Below are positions 1 through 8,472 of a stretch of 64,000 nucleotides of DNA, piece by piece. Origin of the DNA: Kistimonas scapharcae (GTDB lineage: Bacteria; Pseudomonadota; Gammaproteobacteria; Pseudomonadales; Endozoicomonadaceae). Numbering within the stretch: position 1 is the first letter of the stretch; every line of letters begins with the position of its first letter. The DNA is taken from NCBI RefSeq assembly GCF_039540975.1, contig NZ_BAABFL010000081.1, positions 1-64,000 of the forward strand, written 5' to 3'. The notes beneath the pieces are model-generated. The model saw only the letters and a program-made list of their open reading frames with translations. It was not told the origin of the DNA and made no database searches. The position numbers and the translations under genes are program-made.

Positions 1-65
1 GACACGTCTCCTAACCCAAGGAAAACCAGTGTCGTAAGTTTAGACGGGAGAATGGCTTATGTTAG

Positions 66-968
66 GTGGTAATCAGGAAAAGAGTTGAGGTGTCGGCTTA
101 TATTAAAGCATTGCAAGAATTCAGGCAGGTTGCTGTAGAAGCTTGTGAGACAAGTCCAGGTAGCCGAATTCTGTTGGGGGATAAAGGGCCCGATGGGGCT
201 TATAAAGTGTGGGCAGTTTCCAAAAAGAAAGTGGGACGAGGTTTGTCGCGTTCAAAATCAGAAGTGGGCGATGCATCGGCAAGTATGTCTTCTGAATCTG
301 AGAGGGATAACAAAAAAAATGAAGTCGTTAGAAAACATTTGAAGGAATTGTTGGTTAAGTTTTTCCCTGAAGGAACTGCTTCAAGGGCATCGATTAACAA
401 CCTCTTACATGATAATGAGAATGCCTATGATCTTACTGCTGGTATGGCAGTTGCCTATATAGATGTCCCCTTTGAAAGGATGCAAGGCTATTTGGGTTCT
501 GGTGATATGGGTTTTAAATTAATAGATATTGAAAAGTTTTATGAGCAGCGCATTTGTCCTAGAATAGAGCGTGTTGCTAAATATTATATGGAACTTCGTG
601 AAAAGGGATTTGCTAAAAATTGTCCTGATCGTGATCGCGAAATCTTTGCAGGTTTTGAACAGATGTTATCCGAGCGAGGGAAGTTTCTGTTTGGGTGTAA
701 TAAGTTTGGTGTAATGATTAGTAAGATGACGGGGAGTTGTGAAAGTGCTCGGGGAGGTGTTAAAGATAGTAAGCTGTGCATAAAGTTGACTGATATGGTT
801 GAGGAATTCTCGAAATTAAAGGGCTTGGGTGAGCATATGCACTGCCTATATGAAACAGTATCGAGATTTGAGAAGAATTTTTATGCATATAAGTTCAATG
901 AAGTAGAAGAGGACTCGTCAGGTGGTAGTGATAATCAGCAAGAAGCTGTTGAAACGACAGATATTTAA
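66..968 (+). CDS. Hypothetical protein, tandem paralogue A
   Basis: I do not recognise this 300-residue protein. It is soluble-looking, with no signal peptide or membrane segment, and ends in an acidic, Ser/Gly-rich tail. Residues 8-135 align by eye with the start of the next gene: both have a helix near residue 15, a Lys-rich linker, then a block of the form LL-x(2)-FP followed by LLH(D/E) and LTA. The two genes are therefore diverged copies. The start is uncertain: GTG at 66 follows an in-frame stop immediately upstream, and the nearest purine-rich site (GGGAG, about 15 bases away) is far for a ribosome binding site. The coding sequence is clearly more AT-rich than the housekeeping genes from 2.4 kb on, which suggests foreign origin. 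No function can be assigned. Confidence 0.6.
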   Translation: MVIRKRVEVSAYIKALQEFRQVAVEACETSPGSRILLGDKGPDGAYKVWAVSKKKVGRGLSRSKSEVGDASASMSSESERDNKKNEVVRKHLKELLVKFFPEGTASRASINNLLHDNENAYDLTAGMAVAYIDVPFERMQGYLGSGDMGFKLIDIEKFYEQRICPRIERVAKYYMELREKGFAKNCPDRDREIFAGFEQMLSERGKFLFGCNKFGVMISKMTGSCESARGGVKDSKLCIKLTDMVEEFSKLKGLGEHMHCLYETVSRFEKNFYAYKFNEVEEDSSGGSDNQQEAVETTDI

Positions 969-1007
969 CTGATATCAATTGTTGTTATTTATCTCTGAGG
1001 TATTTTG

Positions 1008-2027
1008 ATGATTTCATATCCTGATTCTGGAGTGGCGTCTGATTGTTATAGCGCGTTAGTTGATTTTGTTAAATGTGCCGCTAAGGGTGAGTGCTCCGGG
1101 TATCTGGTGCCTGTGTGTGAAGGTTCTGCCTTGATAGGTGTTCGTAATAGCAAGAAATATGATCGATCGATTAAGAGCGCTTTTCCTATTCAGGGATTAT
1201 TTCATTATAAGGATAAGAGTAAGGCGGTTAGGCAATGTTTGAGATCTTTACTTTTAGCGATTTTTCCTTCTGCACGCCCTTCAATTATTCATTTATTACA
1301 TGAGAGACAAAATAAGGTTTCGCTAACGGCGCGTGCAGCACTATATGATATCGGTATTGCCTTGGCTAAGGAGAGTGCTGCTTCTGTAGAAGAGGTCAGT
1401 GCTCTGCATAGAAGGGTTAAAAATCGATTGTCCAGTTTGCATTCGATTGTTCAGTCCGTAGATGCAGCACTTCTCAAAGGTTGGCAAGGAAGTGCTTATG
1501 GAGAAAGTCTGCATGATGATATCAAGCATAAAGCTTGGGATATGCATAGTGTGGCTTTGTCCCAAGGGTTGGCTGAGCTTAAAGGTGGTGTGGAAACGTT
1601 GGAGCGCTGTAGAAAGATTTTGCCTCTAGGCGGACTCTGGGCGGATGCTACTAGTACTTTGACGCTATTTGGATCACTTAAGAAGAAGGATGAAGTTTCA
1701 CGAGAAGAGCATGAGGCTTTTTCAGGGCAGTTAGTTTGTACGTTAGAGTCTGTAGCACATTCTGTTGAGAGCTATAAATCAACGCTCACTGAGGTTGCTA
1801 ATGCGTTACGCCATAATCAGTCACAGGTTGCTAATGTTACTGCATTATGTGGAATTGTTTGTCCTGAGGTTGTGTTGCCGGAGCCTGATTGGAGTGCGTT
1901 AATGATCCAAGCCCATTCTGATTCTGAGACTGAGTCAGAAGAAGGGGGTGGCTCAATGGGCAGTTTGTCGTCTGGAGTACTCGCTGATGTGTTTAGCGAG
2001 GAAGATATTAAGCAAGTGTTGGACTGA
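1008..2027 (+). CDS. Hypothetical protein, tandem paralogue B
   Basis: This 339-residue protein is unrecognised and shares its first 110 or so residues with the gene just upstream, 39 bases away. The shared block includes the LLHE and LTARA motifs near residues 88-103. The rest appears mostly helical and ends in an acidic Ser/Glu/Gly-rich stretch. ATG was preferred over the TTG directly before it because GAGG lies seven bases upstream. There is no signal peptide or transmembrane segment. Codon use is AT-rich like its neighbour. The pair is probably co-transcribed and of recent foreign origin. A host-directed or phage/plasmid-type role is possible but unsupported. Confidence 0.7.
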   Translation: MISYPDSGVASDCYSALVDFVKCAAKGECSGYLVPVCEGSALIGVRNSKKYDRSIKSAFPIQGLFHYKDKSKAVRQCLRSLLLAIFPSARPSIIHLLHERQNKVSLTARAALYDIGIALAKESAASVEEVSALHRRVKNRLSSLHSIVQSVDAALLKGWQGSAYGESLHDDIKHKAWDMHSVALSQGLAELKGGVETLERCRKILPLGGLWADATSTLTLFGSLKKKDEVSREEHEAFSGQLVCTLESVAHSVESYKSTLTEVANALRHNQSQVANVTALCGIVCPEVVLPEPDWSALMIQAHSDSETESEEGGGSMGSLSSGVLADVFSEEDIKQVLD

Positions 2028-2035
2028 TGTGCAAG

Positions 2036-2101
2036 TTAGAGGGGGCGGGTCAGTTCGTAGGCGACCCAGTAGACAAATAGCAGTGCCAGTAGTGCAGTCA
2101 T
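2036..2101 (-). CDS. Possible tiny membrane peptide or gene remnant
   Basis: The minus strand has an ATG-started frame of 21 codons rich in Leu, Ala, Val and aromatics that would form one short membrane helix ending in an Arg-Pro-Leu tail. The same frame stays open upstream for about 27 further codons, to near 2182, without a standard start. It could therefore be the 3' remnant of a longer lost gene. No ribosome binding site is visible. This is weak evidence, recorded because nothing else explains the stretch. Confidence 0.15.
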   Translation of the reverse strand: MTALLALLFVYWVAYELTRPL

Positions 2102-2441
2102 CGTGATACGTGAAGAGTGTTGAAATATTTTCAGTATTATCTTTTGAGTATCTTGTTTAATAAAAGCGAAATTTTTTTGCTGTCAGCATAACTTTCTTTG
2201 TTAGTTGTTTTCCTGAGGCTGGTAAGACTCAGGTTGGGTTTTGCTATTGATATTTCCTCCGTATGTTGTCAGGTTTACCCCTCTTTATTGTTTAGGTGGG
2301 TGTTTGACCTGACGGACATTCCTCATGGACTATGTCCTCCTGAATCCCTAGAATCGCCGTTTTTTTTCGCCACGGGCATTCGGGCTTGCAGAAAAGCCAG
2401 TCCGCCTGTTGTGGTTTTGGTGGTTACAAGGGTCTACCGCA
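2102..2441. other. Intergenic region upstream of gpt
   Basis: About 340 bases carry no convincing gene. A short GGACAT...ATGTCC inverted repeat lies near 2315-2336. A TTGACC hexamer at 2304-2309 could serve as a -35 element, but no good -10 follows at standard spacing. The region separates the AT-rich paralogue pair from the housekeeping block. Confidence 0.4.
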
Positions 2442-2882
2442 ATGAGTGAACACGGTTATCATCAGGAAATGCACATCAGCTGGGCGGACTTTCACGCTGA
2501 TACGAAAGCCCTCGCAGAAAAACTGAAGGCTCAGCCCTGGAAAGGGTTGCTGGCGATTACCCGTGGAGGTCTGGCGCCGGCGGCGGTGTTGTCCCGTGAG
2601 CTGGATATTGTCCATGTCGAGACGGTCTGCATTGCCAGCTATGACGGCAAGGCCCAGGGTGAGCTGAACCTGCTCAAGGGCGTTGAGCTGGAAAATGAAG
2701 GTGAAGGCTGGCTGGTCATTGATGACCTGGTGGATACCGGCAAAACCATCCGCATGATCCGTGAACTGTTGCCCAAGGCCCATGTGGCGGCTATCTATGC
2801 CAAACCGGCCGGCAAGGACCTGGCGGATACCTATCTCACCGATGTGAGCCAGGATACCTGGGTCTTTTTCCCCTGGGAGTGA
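2442..2882 (+). CDS. gpt: Xanthine (guanine) phosphoribosyltransferase
   Basis: Cytoplasmic purine salvage enzyme that transfers the phosphoribosyl group of PRPP to xanthine or guanine. The 146-residue protein is close to the usual length of the Gpt family (about 152). The PRPP-binding loop is visible near residues 94-105 as VIDDLVDTGKT, and the early TRGGLAPA segment matches the family's first loop. ATG was chosen because AAGGG lies nine bases upstream; an upstream in-frame extension has no family support. The protein ends in WE, as in close homologues. It stands alone, followed by ndk after an intergenic hairpin, so nucleotide metabolism genes cluster here. Confidence 0.9.
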   Translation: MSEHGYHQEMHISWADFHADTKALAEKLKAQPWKGLLAITRGGLAPAAVLSRELDIVHVETVCIASYDGKAQGELNLLKGVELENEGEGWLVIDDLVDTGKTIRMIRELLPKAHVAAIYAKPAGKDLADTYLTDVSQDTWVFFPWE

Positions 2883-3016
2883 TTCTCTGAAGGGCTTCTC
2901 GTAGGCTGGGGTGTGCTTGCTCGCAAAAACCGAAGGCTTCGGTTAGAATCGCGCGACCAAGTGGCGGATAGTGGCGGGTTTTCCGCACTGTCCACTGAAA
3001 AAGAATAACACCCAGA

Positions 3017-3040
3017 AGCCGGGCTGATGTCTGGCTTTTT
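3017..3040 (+). terminator. Putative intrinsic terminator upstream of ndk
   Basis: An AGCCGG / CTGGCT stem (one G-U pair) with an eight-base loop is followed by a run of five T. It may end the gpt transcript. It lies only about 30 bases before the ndk start, so ndk either has its promoter inside this short gap or is read through. Confidence 0.45.
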
Positions 3041-3071
3041 GTCATCGGGAAGTCAATCGGGAGAACCTACC

Positions 3072-3503
3072 ATGGCTATTGAACGTACACTGTCCATCAT
3101 TAAGCCGGACGCCGTAGCCAAGAATGTGATCGGCGAAATCTACAGCCGCTTTGAGAAAGCAGGCCTTAAGATCATCGGCGCCAAGATGCTGCACCTGAGC
3201 CGCACTCAGGCGGAAGGCTTCTATGCCGAGCACAAGGAGCGGCCTTTCTTTGGTGATCTGGTGGCGTTCATGACCTCTGGTCCGGTCGTGGTGTCTGTTC
3301 TGGAAGGCGAAAATGCGGTACTGGCCCATCGTGAACTGATGGGTGCGACCAACCCGAAAGAAGCGGCGGCCGGCACTATCCGTGCCGATTTCGCCAGCAC
3401 GATTGATGAGAATGCCGTCCATGGGTCGGATTCTCCTGTGTCAGCGGAGCGTGAAGTCAGCTATTTCTTCCCTGGTGAAGAGATCTGCCCTCGCACACGC
3501 TGA
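3072..3503 (+). CDS. ndk: Nucleoside diphosphate kinase
   Basis: Cytoplasmic enzyme that balances nucleoside triphosphate pools by moving the gamma phosphate through a phospho-histidine. The 143-residue length fits the bacterial family exactly. The N-terminal ERTLSIIKPDAV strand and the active-site NAVHGSDS motif with its histidine (near residue 117) are both present. ATG has GGGAG eight bases upstream. In this region of many gammaproteobacteria ndk is followed by rlmN, pilW and rodZ, as here. Confidence 0.97.
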   Translation: MAIERTLSIIKPDAVAKNVIGEIYSRFEKAGLKIIGAKMLHLSRTQAEGFYAEHKERPFFGDLVAFMTSGPVVVSVLEGENAVLAHRELMGATNPKEAAAGTIRADFASTIDENAVHGSDSPVSAEREVSYFFPGEEICPRTR

Positions 3504-3541
3504 GTGGTTTGATTGTTGTTGTCCCCGGAGTGCCTGTTGAA

Positions 3542-4693
3542 ATGACGGCTGAAACTGTAAAAACCAACCTGCTGGGCCTGACCCAGTCAAAGCTGGAAGA
3601 ATTTTTCATCAGTATTGGTGAGAAGAAATTCCGCGCCCAGCAGGTGATGAAGTGGATCCATCATTTCGGGGTCGACAACTTTGACGAGATGAGCAACGTC
3701 AGCAAGGCCTTGAGAGAGCGTCTCAAGGCCTGTGCAGAAATTCGCGGGCCGGAAGTGGTGTCCTGCGATTTTTCTGCAGACGGTACACGTAAGTGGGTTG
3801 TGCGTGTTTCCAGCGGAAGCTGTGTTGAAACTGTTTATATTCCGGACGGTAAGCGCGGCACGCTCTGTGTTTCTTCCCAGGCCGGTTGTGCGCTGGACTG
3901 CAGTTTCTGCTCTACTGGCAAGCAAGGCTTTAATTCTGATCTGACCGTGGCTGAAATTATCGGCCAGGTGTGGCTGGCGGCGAAGTCGTTTAACAGTGTG
4001 CCGGCCAAAAGTGATCGTGCCATCACCAACGTGGTGATGATGGGCATGGGCGAGCCCCTGCTCAATTTCAACAATGTCATGGATTCCATGAACCTGATGA
4101 TGGATGACCTGGGGTACGGTTTGTCCAAGCGTCGGGTGACACTGAGTACTTCCGGTGTTGTGCCAGCCATGCGTCGCATGATTGGTCTGACCGATGTGTC
4201 TCTGGCAGTTTCACTGCATGCACCGAATGATGCCCTGCGCAATGAGTTGGTGCCCATCAACAAAAAGTACCCGCTGAAAGAATTGCTGGCAGCGATTCAC
4301 GATTATATGTCTACGCTGTCGGATAAAAGCCGGGTGGTCACCATTGAATATACCCTGCTTAAGGGGATCAACGACCAGCCGGAACACGCCGAGCAGATGA
4401 TCGCCCTGCTCAGGGATGTACCCTGTAAAATTAACCTGATACCCTTTAATCCATTCCCCGGTTCGGGTTACGAACGTCCAAGTAATAATGCGATACGGCG
4501 TTTCCAGGTGATGTTGCTGGAAAAAGGCTTCAATACCACAGTTCGCAAGACGCGCGGTGACGATATCGATGCCGCCTGCGGGCAGTTAGTGGGCCAGGTC
4601 CAGGATCGTACTCGTCGCAGCGCCCGGTATCGGGATCAACAACAGCAAAACAGCGAAGCCGAGCCGGTCAAGGTGATGGGCATGGCTTCCTGA
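3542..4693 (+). CDS. rlmN: Dual-specificity 23S rRNA/tRNA adenine-C2 methyltransferase
   Basis: Radical SAM enzyme that methylates A2503 of 23S rRNA and A37 of some tRNAs. The 383 residues match the usual 384. The radical-SAM cluster motif appears as CALDCSFC near residues 116-123, and the second conserved cysteine, used in the methyl relay, lies in DAACGQL near the C terminus. The chosen ATG gives the typical length; a GTG 33 bases earlier would add an unconserved tail. GGAG sits 11 bases before the start. The downstream pilW follows after 10 bases, so the genes are probably one operon. Confidence 0.96.
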   Translation: MTAETVKTNLLGLTQSKLEEFFISIGEKKFRAQQVMKWIHHFGVDNFDEMSNVSKALRERLKACAEIRGPEVVSCDFSADGTRKWVVRVSSGSCVETVYIPDGKRGTLCVSSQAGCALDCSFCSTGKQGFNSDLTVAEIIGQVWLAAKSFNSVPAKSDRAITNVVMMGMGEPLLNFNNVMDSMNLMMDDLGYGLSKRRVTLSTSGVVPAMRRMIGLTDVSLAVSLHAPNDALRNELVPINKKYPLKELLAAIHDYMSTLSDKSRVVTIEYTLLKGINDQPEHAEQMIALLRDVPCKINLIPFNPFPGSGYERPSNNAIRRFQVMLLEKGFNTTVRKTRGDDIDAACGQLVGQVQDRTRRSARYRDQQQQNSEAEPVKVMGMAS

Positions 4694-4703
4694 CGGGATT
4701 CGC

Positions 4704-5486
4704 ATGAGAGACCGAAAGGACAATCTGATCAAGGTACTTCTCCGGATATGTGTCAGTGTTGTGGTGCTCCTGCCTTTGGCGGGGTGTGTGAGCACATCGT
4801 CTGATACATCGTCGGATGATGACAATTACGAGCAGAAGAACCTTGAGATTGCCTACGGTTTTCTCACGCACGGCTATCCCCAGAAGGCGATTTCCCGCCT
4901 GGAAAAAATCCTTGAGCGCAACAGCCGTTCTTCTCGTGCCTATGGTGTATTGGGTGTGGTCTACCAACAGCAGGGCGAATATGCGCTGGCTGAGCAAAAC
5001 TTTGAAAAAGCGCTCGATTTGAACAGTGAGGACTCCGGTATCCGTAACAACTACGGTACGCTGCTGTTTGAGACGGGCCGTTATGATGAGGCTGAGGAAG
5101 CGTTTGAAGAGGTGACCCAGGATATCTACTATGATAACCGCAGTCGGGCCTTTGAGAATCTTGGCTTTGTGGCCCTGAAGCAGGGAGAAAAAGCCGAGGC
5201 CAAGGAGCGCTTCAGCCGGGCATTGCGGCTACAGCCTAATCTGTCCGCGTCAAGTTTGGAGTTGGCCAGGATTTATTTCTCTGAAGGCTATTACCCAGAA
5301 GCGTTTAAACATTATCAGCAGTTTGATGTTTACGGGCAGCAGACGCCAGACAGTCTCTGGTTGGGAATAAGGGTGGCGCGCGCTGTTGATCAAGTGCCGC
5401 TCGCCGTTCAGTATGCGTCGACCTTAAGCAAGCTCTATCCCGGCTCAGATGAGTACCGAGAATACAGGCGTCGTTACAATGACTAA
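4704..5486 (+). CDS. pilW: Type IV pilus biogenesis lipoprotein PilW/PilF
   Basis: Outer-membrane lipoprotein pilotin that in relatives helps assemble the PilQ secretin of type IV pili. The first 24 residues form a signal peptide ending in the lipobox LAGC. The mature part consists of TPR repeats (for example the PQKAISRLEKILERN and EYALAEQNFEKALDLN repeats), as in PilF/PilW. The 260-residue length is normal for the family. CGGGA lies just upstream of the ATG. Its stop codon overlaps the rodZ start by eight bases, indicating translational coupling. Confidence 0.92.
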   Translation: MRDRKDNLIKVLLRICVSVVVLLPLAGCVSTSSDTSSDDDNYEQKNLEIAYGFLTHGYPQKAISRLEKILERNSRSSRAYGVLGVVYQQQGEYALAEQNFEKALDLNSEDSGIRNNYGTLLFETGRYDEAEEAFEEVTQDIYYDNRSRAFENLGFVALKQGEKAEAKERFSRALRLQPNLSASSLELARIYFSEGYYPEAFKHYQQFDVYGQQTPDSLWLGIRVARAVDQVPLAVQYASTLSKLYPGSDEYREYRRRYND

Positions 5487-6438
5487 CAGAGATAATAATA
5501 ATCAGGAACCTTCTGAGCCCCCTGTTATCGAAACGGAAGATGTCCGTGAGAGTCTTGGGGATTTGCTGAGGCTGGCCCGTGAAGACAAGGGGCTTGATGT
5601 TCGTGAAGTGGCTGAAGCATTAAAGATTTCTGCGGATTTTGTGCGTGCGCTGGAATCCGAGCACTATGAGGTGCTGCCTGGCGAGACGTTTATAAAAGGT
5701 TACCTGAAAGGTTATGCCAGGCTGCTGGGACTGGATGAAGGGGATGTACTTGCCCGGTTCTCAGTGATTGATGTGCCTGATATTGATGCAGGTAAAAAGG
5801 CTAAGTATGAAGCGGTGGCTGACCGGCACAACCGACGGGCCAAAGCCATGTTTACTGTGCTCTCGTTAGTTTTGCTGGTTGTGGCGGCTGGTGGTGTCTA
5901 CTGGTGGCAAGGCAGTCAAACGGATGATGTACAAACACCTGTTGTAGAGTCAGCATCAGTGCCGATGTCGGTGCCAGAGCAAGATATATTTTCCCGTGAA
6001 GATTCACCCGCTGCCGGTGAAACTTCCGAACAGGATGCAGCGCCAGAAATAATAGAGGCTGAGCCTGAAGTTGTAGAGGCTGCACCGGATGATGAACGGG
6101 TTGAGGCCGCTCAGCCCGAGTCATCGCTCCAGATAGCCTCAGCATCAGAGCAGACAAAAAATGTGGTTGCTGCGGAGGTCATCGCTTCTGATGATCATCG
6201 CCTTGTTATTCGCTTCAGTGCCGATTGTTGGGTTCAGATCAAGGGGGCGGACAACAAAGTGCTCTTTGCGGATCTGAAGCGGGCTGACTCGGAACTGGAC
6301 ATGACGGCCGATAAAGGGCCGATCAGTATTCTTTTCGGCGATGTGTCCGCCGTTCAGAGTGTATATTTCAACGGAAAGCCGGTCACGCTGGATATGCTTG
6401 TCTCTGGCAAGAAGGTGGGACGGTTGAAGCTGGGCTGA
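5479..6438 (+). CDS. rodZ: Cytoskeletal anchor protein RodZ
   Basis: Inner-membrane protein that links MreB filaments to the elongasome and sets rod shape. Three parts are visible in 319 residues: an Xre-like helix-turn-helix domain around residues 26-90, a single membrane helix around 123-143, and a periplasmic acidic linker leading to a C-terminal DUF4115 beta domain from about 230. The start overlaps the end of pilW. In many gammaproteobacteria ispG follows directly; here only 57 bases separate rodZ from hisS and ispG is missing. Confidence 0.93.
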   Translation: MTNRDNNNQEPSEPPVIETEDVRESLGDLLRLAREDKGLDVREVAEALKISADFVRALESEHYEVLPGETFIKGYLKGYARLLGLDEGDVLARFSVIDVPDIDAGKKAKYEAVADRHNRRAKAMFTVLSLVLLVVAAGGVYWWQGSQTDDVQTPVVESASVPMSVPEQDIFSREDSPAAGETSEQDAAPEIIEAEPEVVEAAPDDERVEAAQPESSLQIASASEQTKNVVAAEVIASDDHRLVIRFSADCWVQIKGADNKVLFADLKRADSELDMTADKGPISILFGDVSAVQSVYFNGKPVTLDMLVSGKKVGRLKLG

Positions 6439-6495
6439 TCAGCCAGGCTTTGGATGTTGTTTGTTTGATTGAAGCAGTATAGAAGGACAGTCACA

Positions 6496-7764
6496 TTGAC
6501 TAAACAGCTGCAGGCCATTCGCGGCATGAATGATATTCTTCCTGAACAGACGCCGGTATGGCGTTATGTGGAGGATGCTGTTCGCGGTTTGCTCGGACGT
6601 TATGGTTACCAGGAGCTGCGGGTTCCTGTCGTTGAATTCACCAGCCTGTTTGCCCGCGGTATCGGTGAGCATACCGATGTGGTGGAAAAGGAAATGTACA
6701 CCTTTTCTGACCGGAACAATGAAAGCCTGACCCTGCGACCAGAAGCGACGGCAGGGTGTGTGCGTGCCGGAATTCAGCACGGTCTGTTTTATAACCAGAT
6801 TCAGCGCCTGTGGACCATGGGGCCCATGTTCCGCTATGAAAAACCCCAGAAAGGCCGTTACCGTCAGTTTCACCAGATCAGTGTGGAAACCTACGGTATG
6901 GCAGGGCCGGATATTGATGCAGAACTGATTCTGATGACTGCAGCGCTCTGGCGTGATCTGGGCCTGGCTGACAAGGTCACTTTGGAACTCAATACGCTGG
7001 GCAGTTCTGAGGCGCGAGCTCGGTATCGTGATGGGCTGGTGGATTACCTGAAAGCCCATGAGAATGGTCTGGATGAAGACAGTAAGCGCCGTCTGACAAC
7101 CAACCCTCTGCGCGTTCTGGATTCCAAAGATGAGAGTACCCGCAGGATTCTGGAAGGTGCCCCCCTGTTGCACGACTTCCTGGATGAAGAGTCCCGGGGA
7201 CAGTTTGAGCAGTTGCGGGCTATCCTTGACCGTGCCGGTATTGAGTATGTCGTGAATCAGAAGCTGGTTCGTGGTCTGGATTACTACAACAAGACTGTTT
7301 TCGAATGGGTAACTGATGCGTTGGGTTCCCAGGGAACTGTCTGCGGTGGTGGTCGCTATGATGGACTGGTTGAGCAGTTGGGTGGCAAGGCGGTTCCTGC
7401 TTGTGGCTTTGCCATGGGTATTGAGCGACTGGTGTTGCTACTGGAAACCCTGAACCTGGTACCGGATACCGTGCATTCACCGGTAGACGCGATTATTATT
7501 CCCATGGGCAATGTTCTGCCCTACGCCATGACTGTGGCAGAGCAGTTGCGTGCCAGTCCGGCCAGGCCGCGGGTGCTGATGAGTTGTGGCGGCGGCAGTC
7601 TGAAAAGTCAGATGAAGCGGGCAGACAAGTCCGGTGCGGCTCTGGCGTTGATCGTGGGCGAAGATGAAGCAGAAAAAGGGCTGGTCACGGTGAAGTACCT
7701 CCGCGAGGAAAAGGCGCAGGAAGCCTGTACTCCGGAAGATGTTCTCGCGCTGCTGGCTGTATAG
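6496..7764 (+). CDS. hisS: Histidyl-tRNA synthetase
   Basis: Class II aminoacyl-tRNA synthetase charging tRNA-His in the cytoplasm. The proposed TTG start gives 422 residues, the family length, and begins TKQLQAIRGMNDILP as in known HisS proteins. AAGGA lies eight bases before it. A further in-frame TTG 27 bases upstream lacks such support. Visible motifs are the class II motif 2 region (RYEKPQKGRYRQFHQ) and the histidine-specific LVRGLDYYNKTVFE segment, followed by GGGRYDGLVEQLGG. The C-terminal anticodon-binding domain is present. Confidence 0.96.
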   Translation: MTKQLQAIRGMNDILPEQTPVWRYVEDAVRGLLGRYGYQELRVPVVEFTSLFARGIGEHTDVVEKEMYTFSDRNNESLTLRPEATAGCVRAGIQHGLFYNQIQRLWTMGPMFRYEKPQKGRYRQFHQISVETYGMAGPDIDAELILMTAALWRDLGLADKVTLELNTLGSSEARARYRDGLVDYLKAHENGLDEDSKRRLTTNPLRVLDSKDESTRRILEGAPLLHDFLDEESRGQFEQLRAILDRAGIEYVVNQKLVRGLDYYNKTVFEWVTDALGSQGTVCGGGRYDGLVEQLGGKAVPACGFAMGIERLVLLLETLNLVPDTVHSPVDAIIIPMGNVLPYAMTVAEQLRASPARPRVLMSCGGGSLKSQMKRADKSGAALALIVGEDEAEKGLVTVKYLREEKAQEACTPEDVLALLAV

Positions 7765-7788
7765 GGTTGCGAATACCGGGAGTAAAGT

Positions 7789-8472
7789 GTGGATAGTTTA
7801 AGGACCGAAGAGGAACAGCTGGCCGCTATCAAGGCGTTCTGGAAGAACTATGGTTCTGCCATATTGCTGGGTCTGGTGGTGTCACTGGGTTCTGTGTATG
7901 GCTACAGGGCCTGGCAGAATCATCAGAAAGAACAGGCGCAGACCGCTTCCGCGCTTTACCAGGAGTTGCTGGATATTGTTGTGGCCGGTCAGGGACAGCC
8001 GCTGACGGATGAGCAGAAGGCGACTTTCGAGCATCTGAGCAAGACTTTGCAGACAGACTTTGAAAGTTCCGTCTATGCTCAGTTTACGGCACTGTTTAAA
8101 GCGCGCAATGCAGTGGTGGATGGCGATCTGGGTACGGCCGTTAATGAGCTGGAGTGGTTGCTCCTGCAAAAGCTTGGTCGTGAGATCGAAATTGTTGCAC
8201 GCATGCGAATGGCGCAGGTGCTGCTTGCCCAGGGTGGTAAAGCGAAGCAGACCGAAGCGTTGGAATTGCTGGATCAGATCACGCAGCCTGGCGCATTCAA
8301 GGCAACGTATGGTGAAGTCCGGGGGGATGTGTTGTTGGCCCTGGGGCGTCGAGATGAAGCAAGAGAGGCTTATCAATCAGCAGTTGATGCGGCTGGCGTC
8401 GCAGGTTCACAGCGTCCTCTTGCGCAAATGAAACTGGATGATCTCGCCGAGCGGAAGGAAATAAGCAAGTGA
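7789..8472 (+). CDS. yfgM: YfgM family membrane-anchored TPR protein
   Basis: Ancillary SecYEG partner in E. coli that works with PpiD on proteins leaving the translocon. It starts with GTG, supported by GGGAG six bases upstream. The 227-residue protein has a short cytoplasmic N terminus (RTEEEQLAAIKAFWK), one membrane helix around residues 22-42, and a periplasmic TPR-like domain (YfgM/TPR_21). It is flanked by hisS and bamB as in other gammaproteobacteria. Its stop overlaps the bamB start. Confidence 0.92.
   Translation: MDSLRTEEEQLAAIKAFWKNYGSAILLGLVVSLGSVYGYRAWQNHQKEQAQTASALYQELLDIVVAGQGQPLTDEQKATFEHLSKTLQTDFESSVYAQFTALFKARNAVVDGDLGTAVNELEWLLLQKLGREIEIVARMRMAQVLLAQGGKAKQTEALELLDQITQPGAFKATYGEVRGDVLLALGRRDEAREAYQSAVDAAGVAGSQRPLAQMKLDDLAERKEISK

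Noticed and set aside
2198..2449. 83-codon frame before gpt
   Set aside because: Composition is unlike a protein, it overlaps the gpt start in another frame and has no ribosome binding site.
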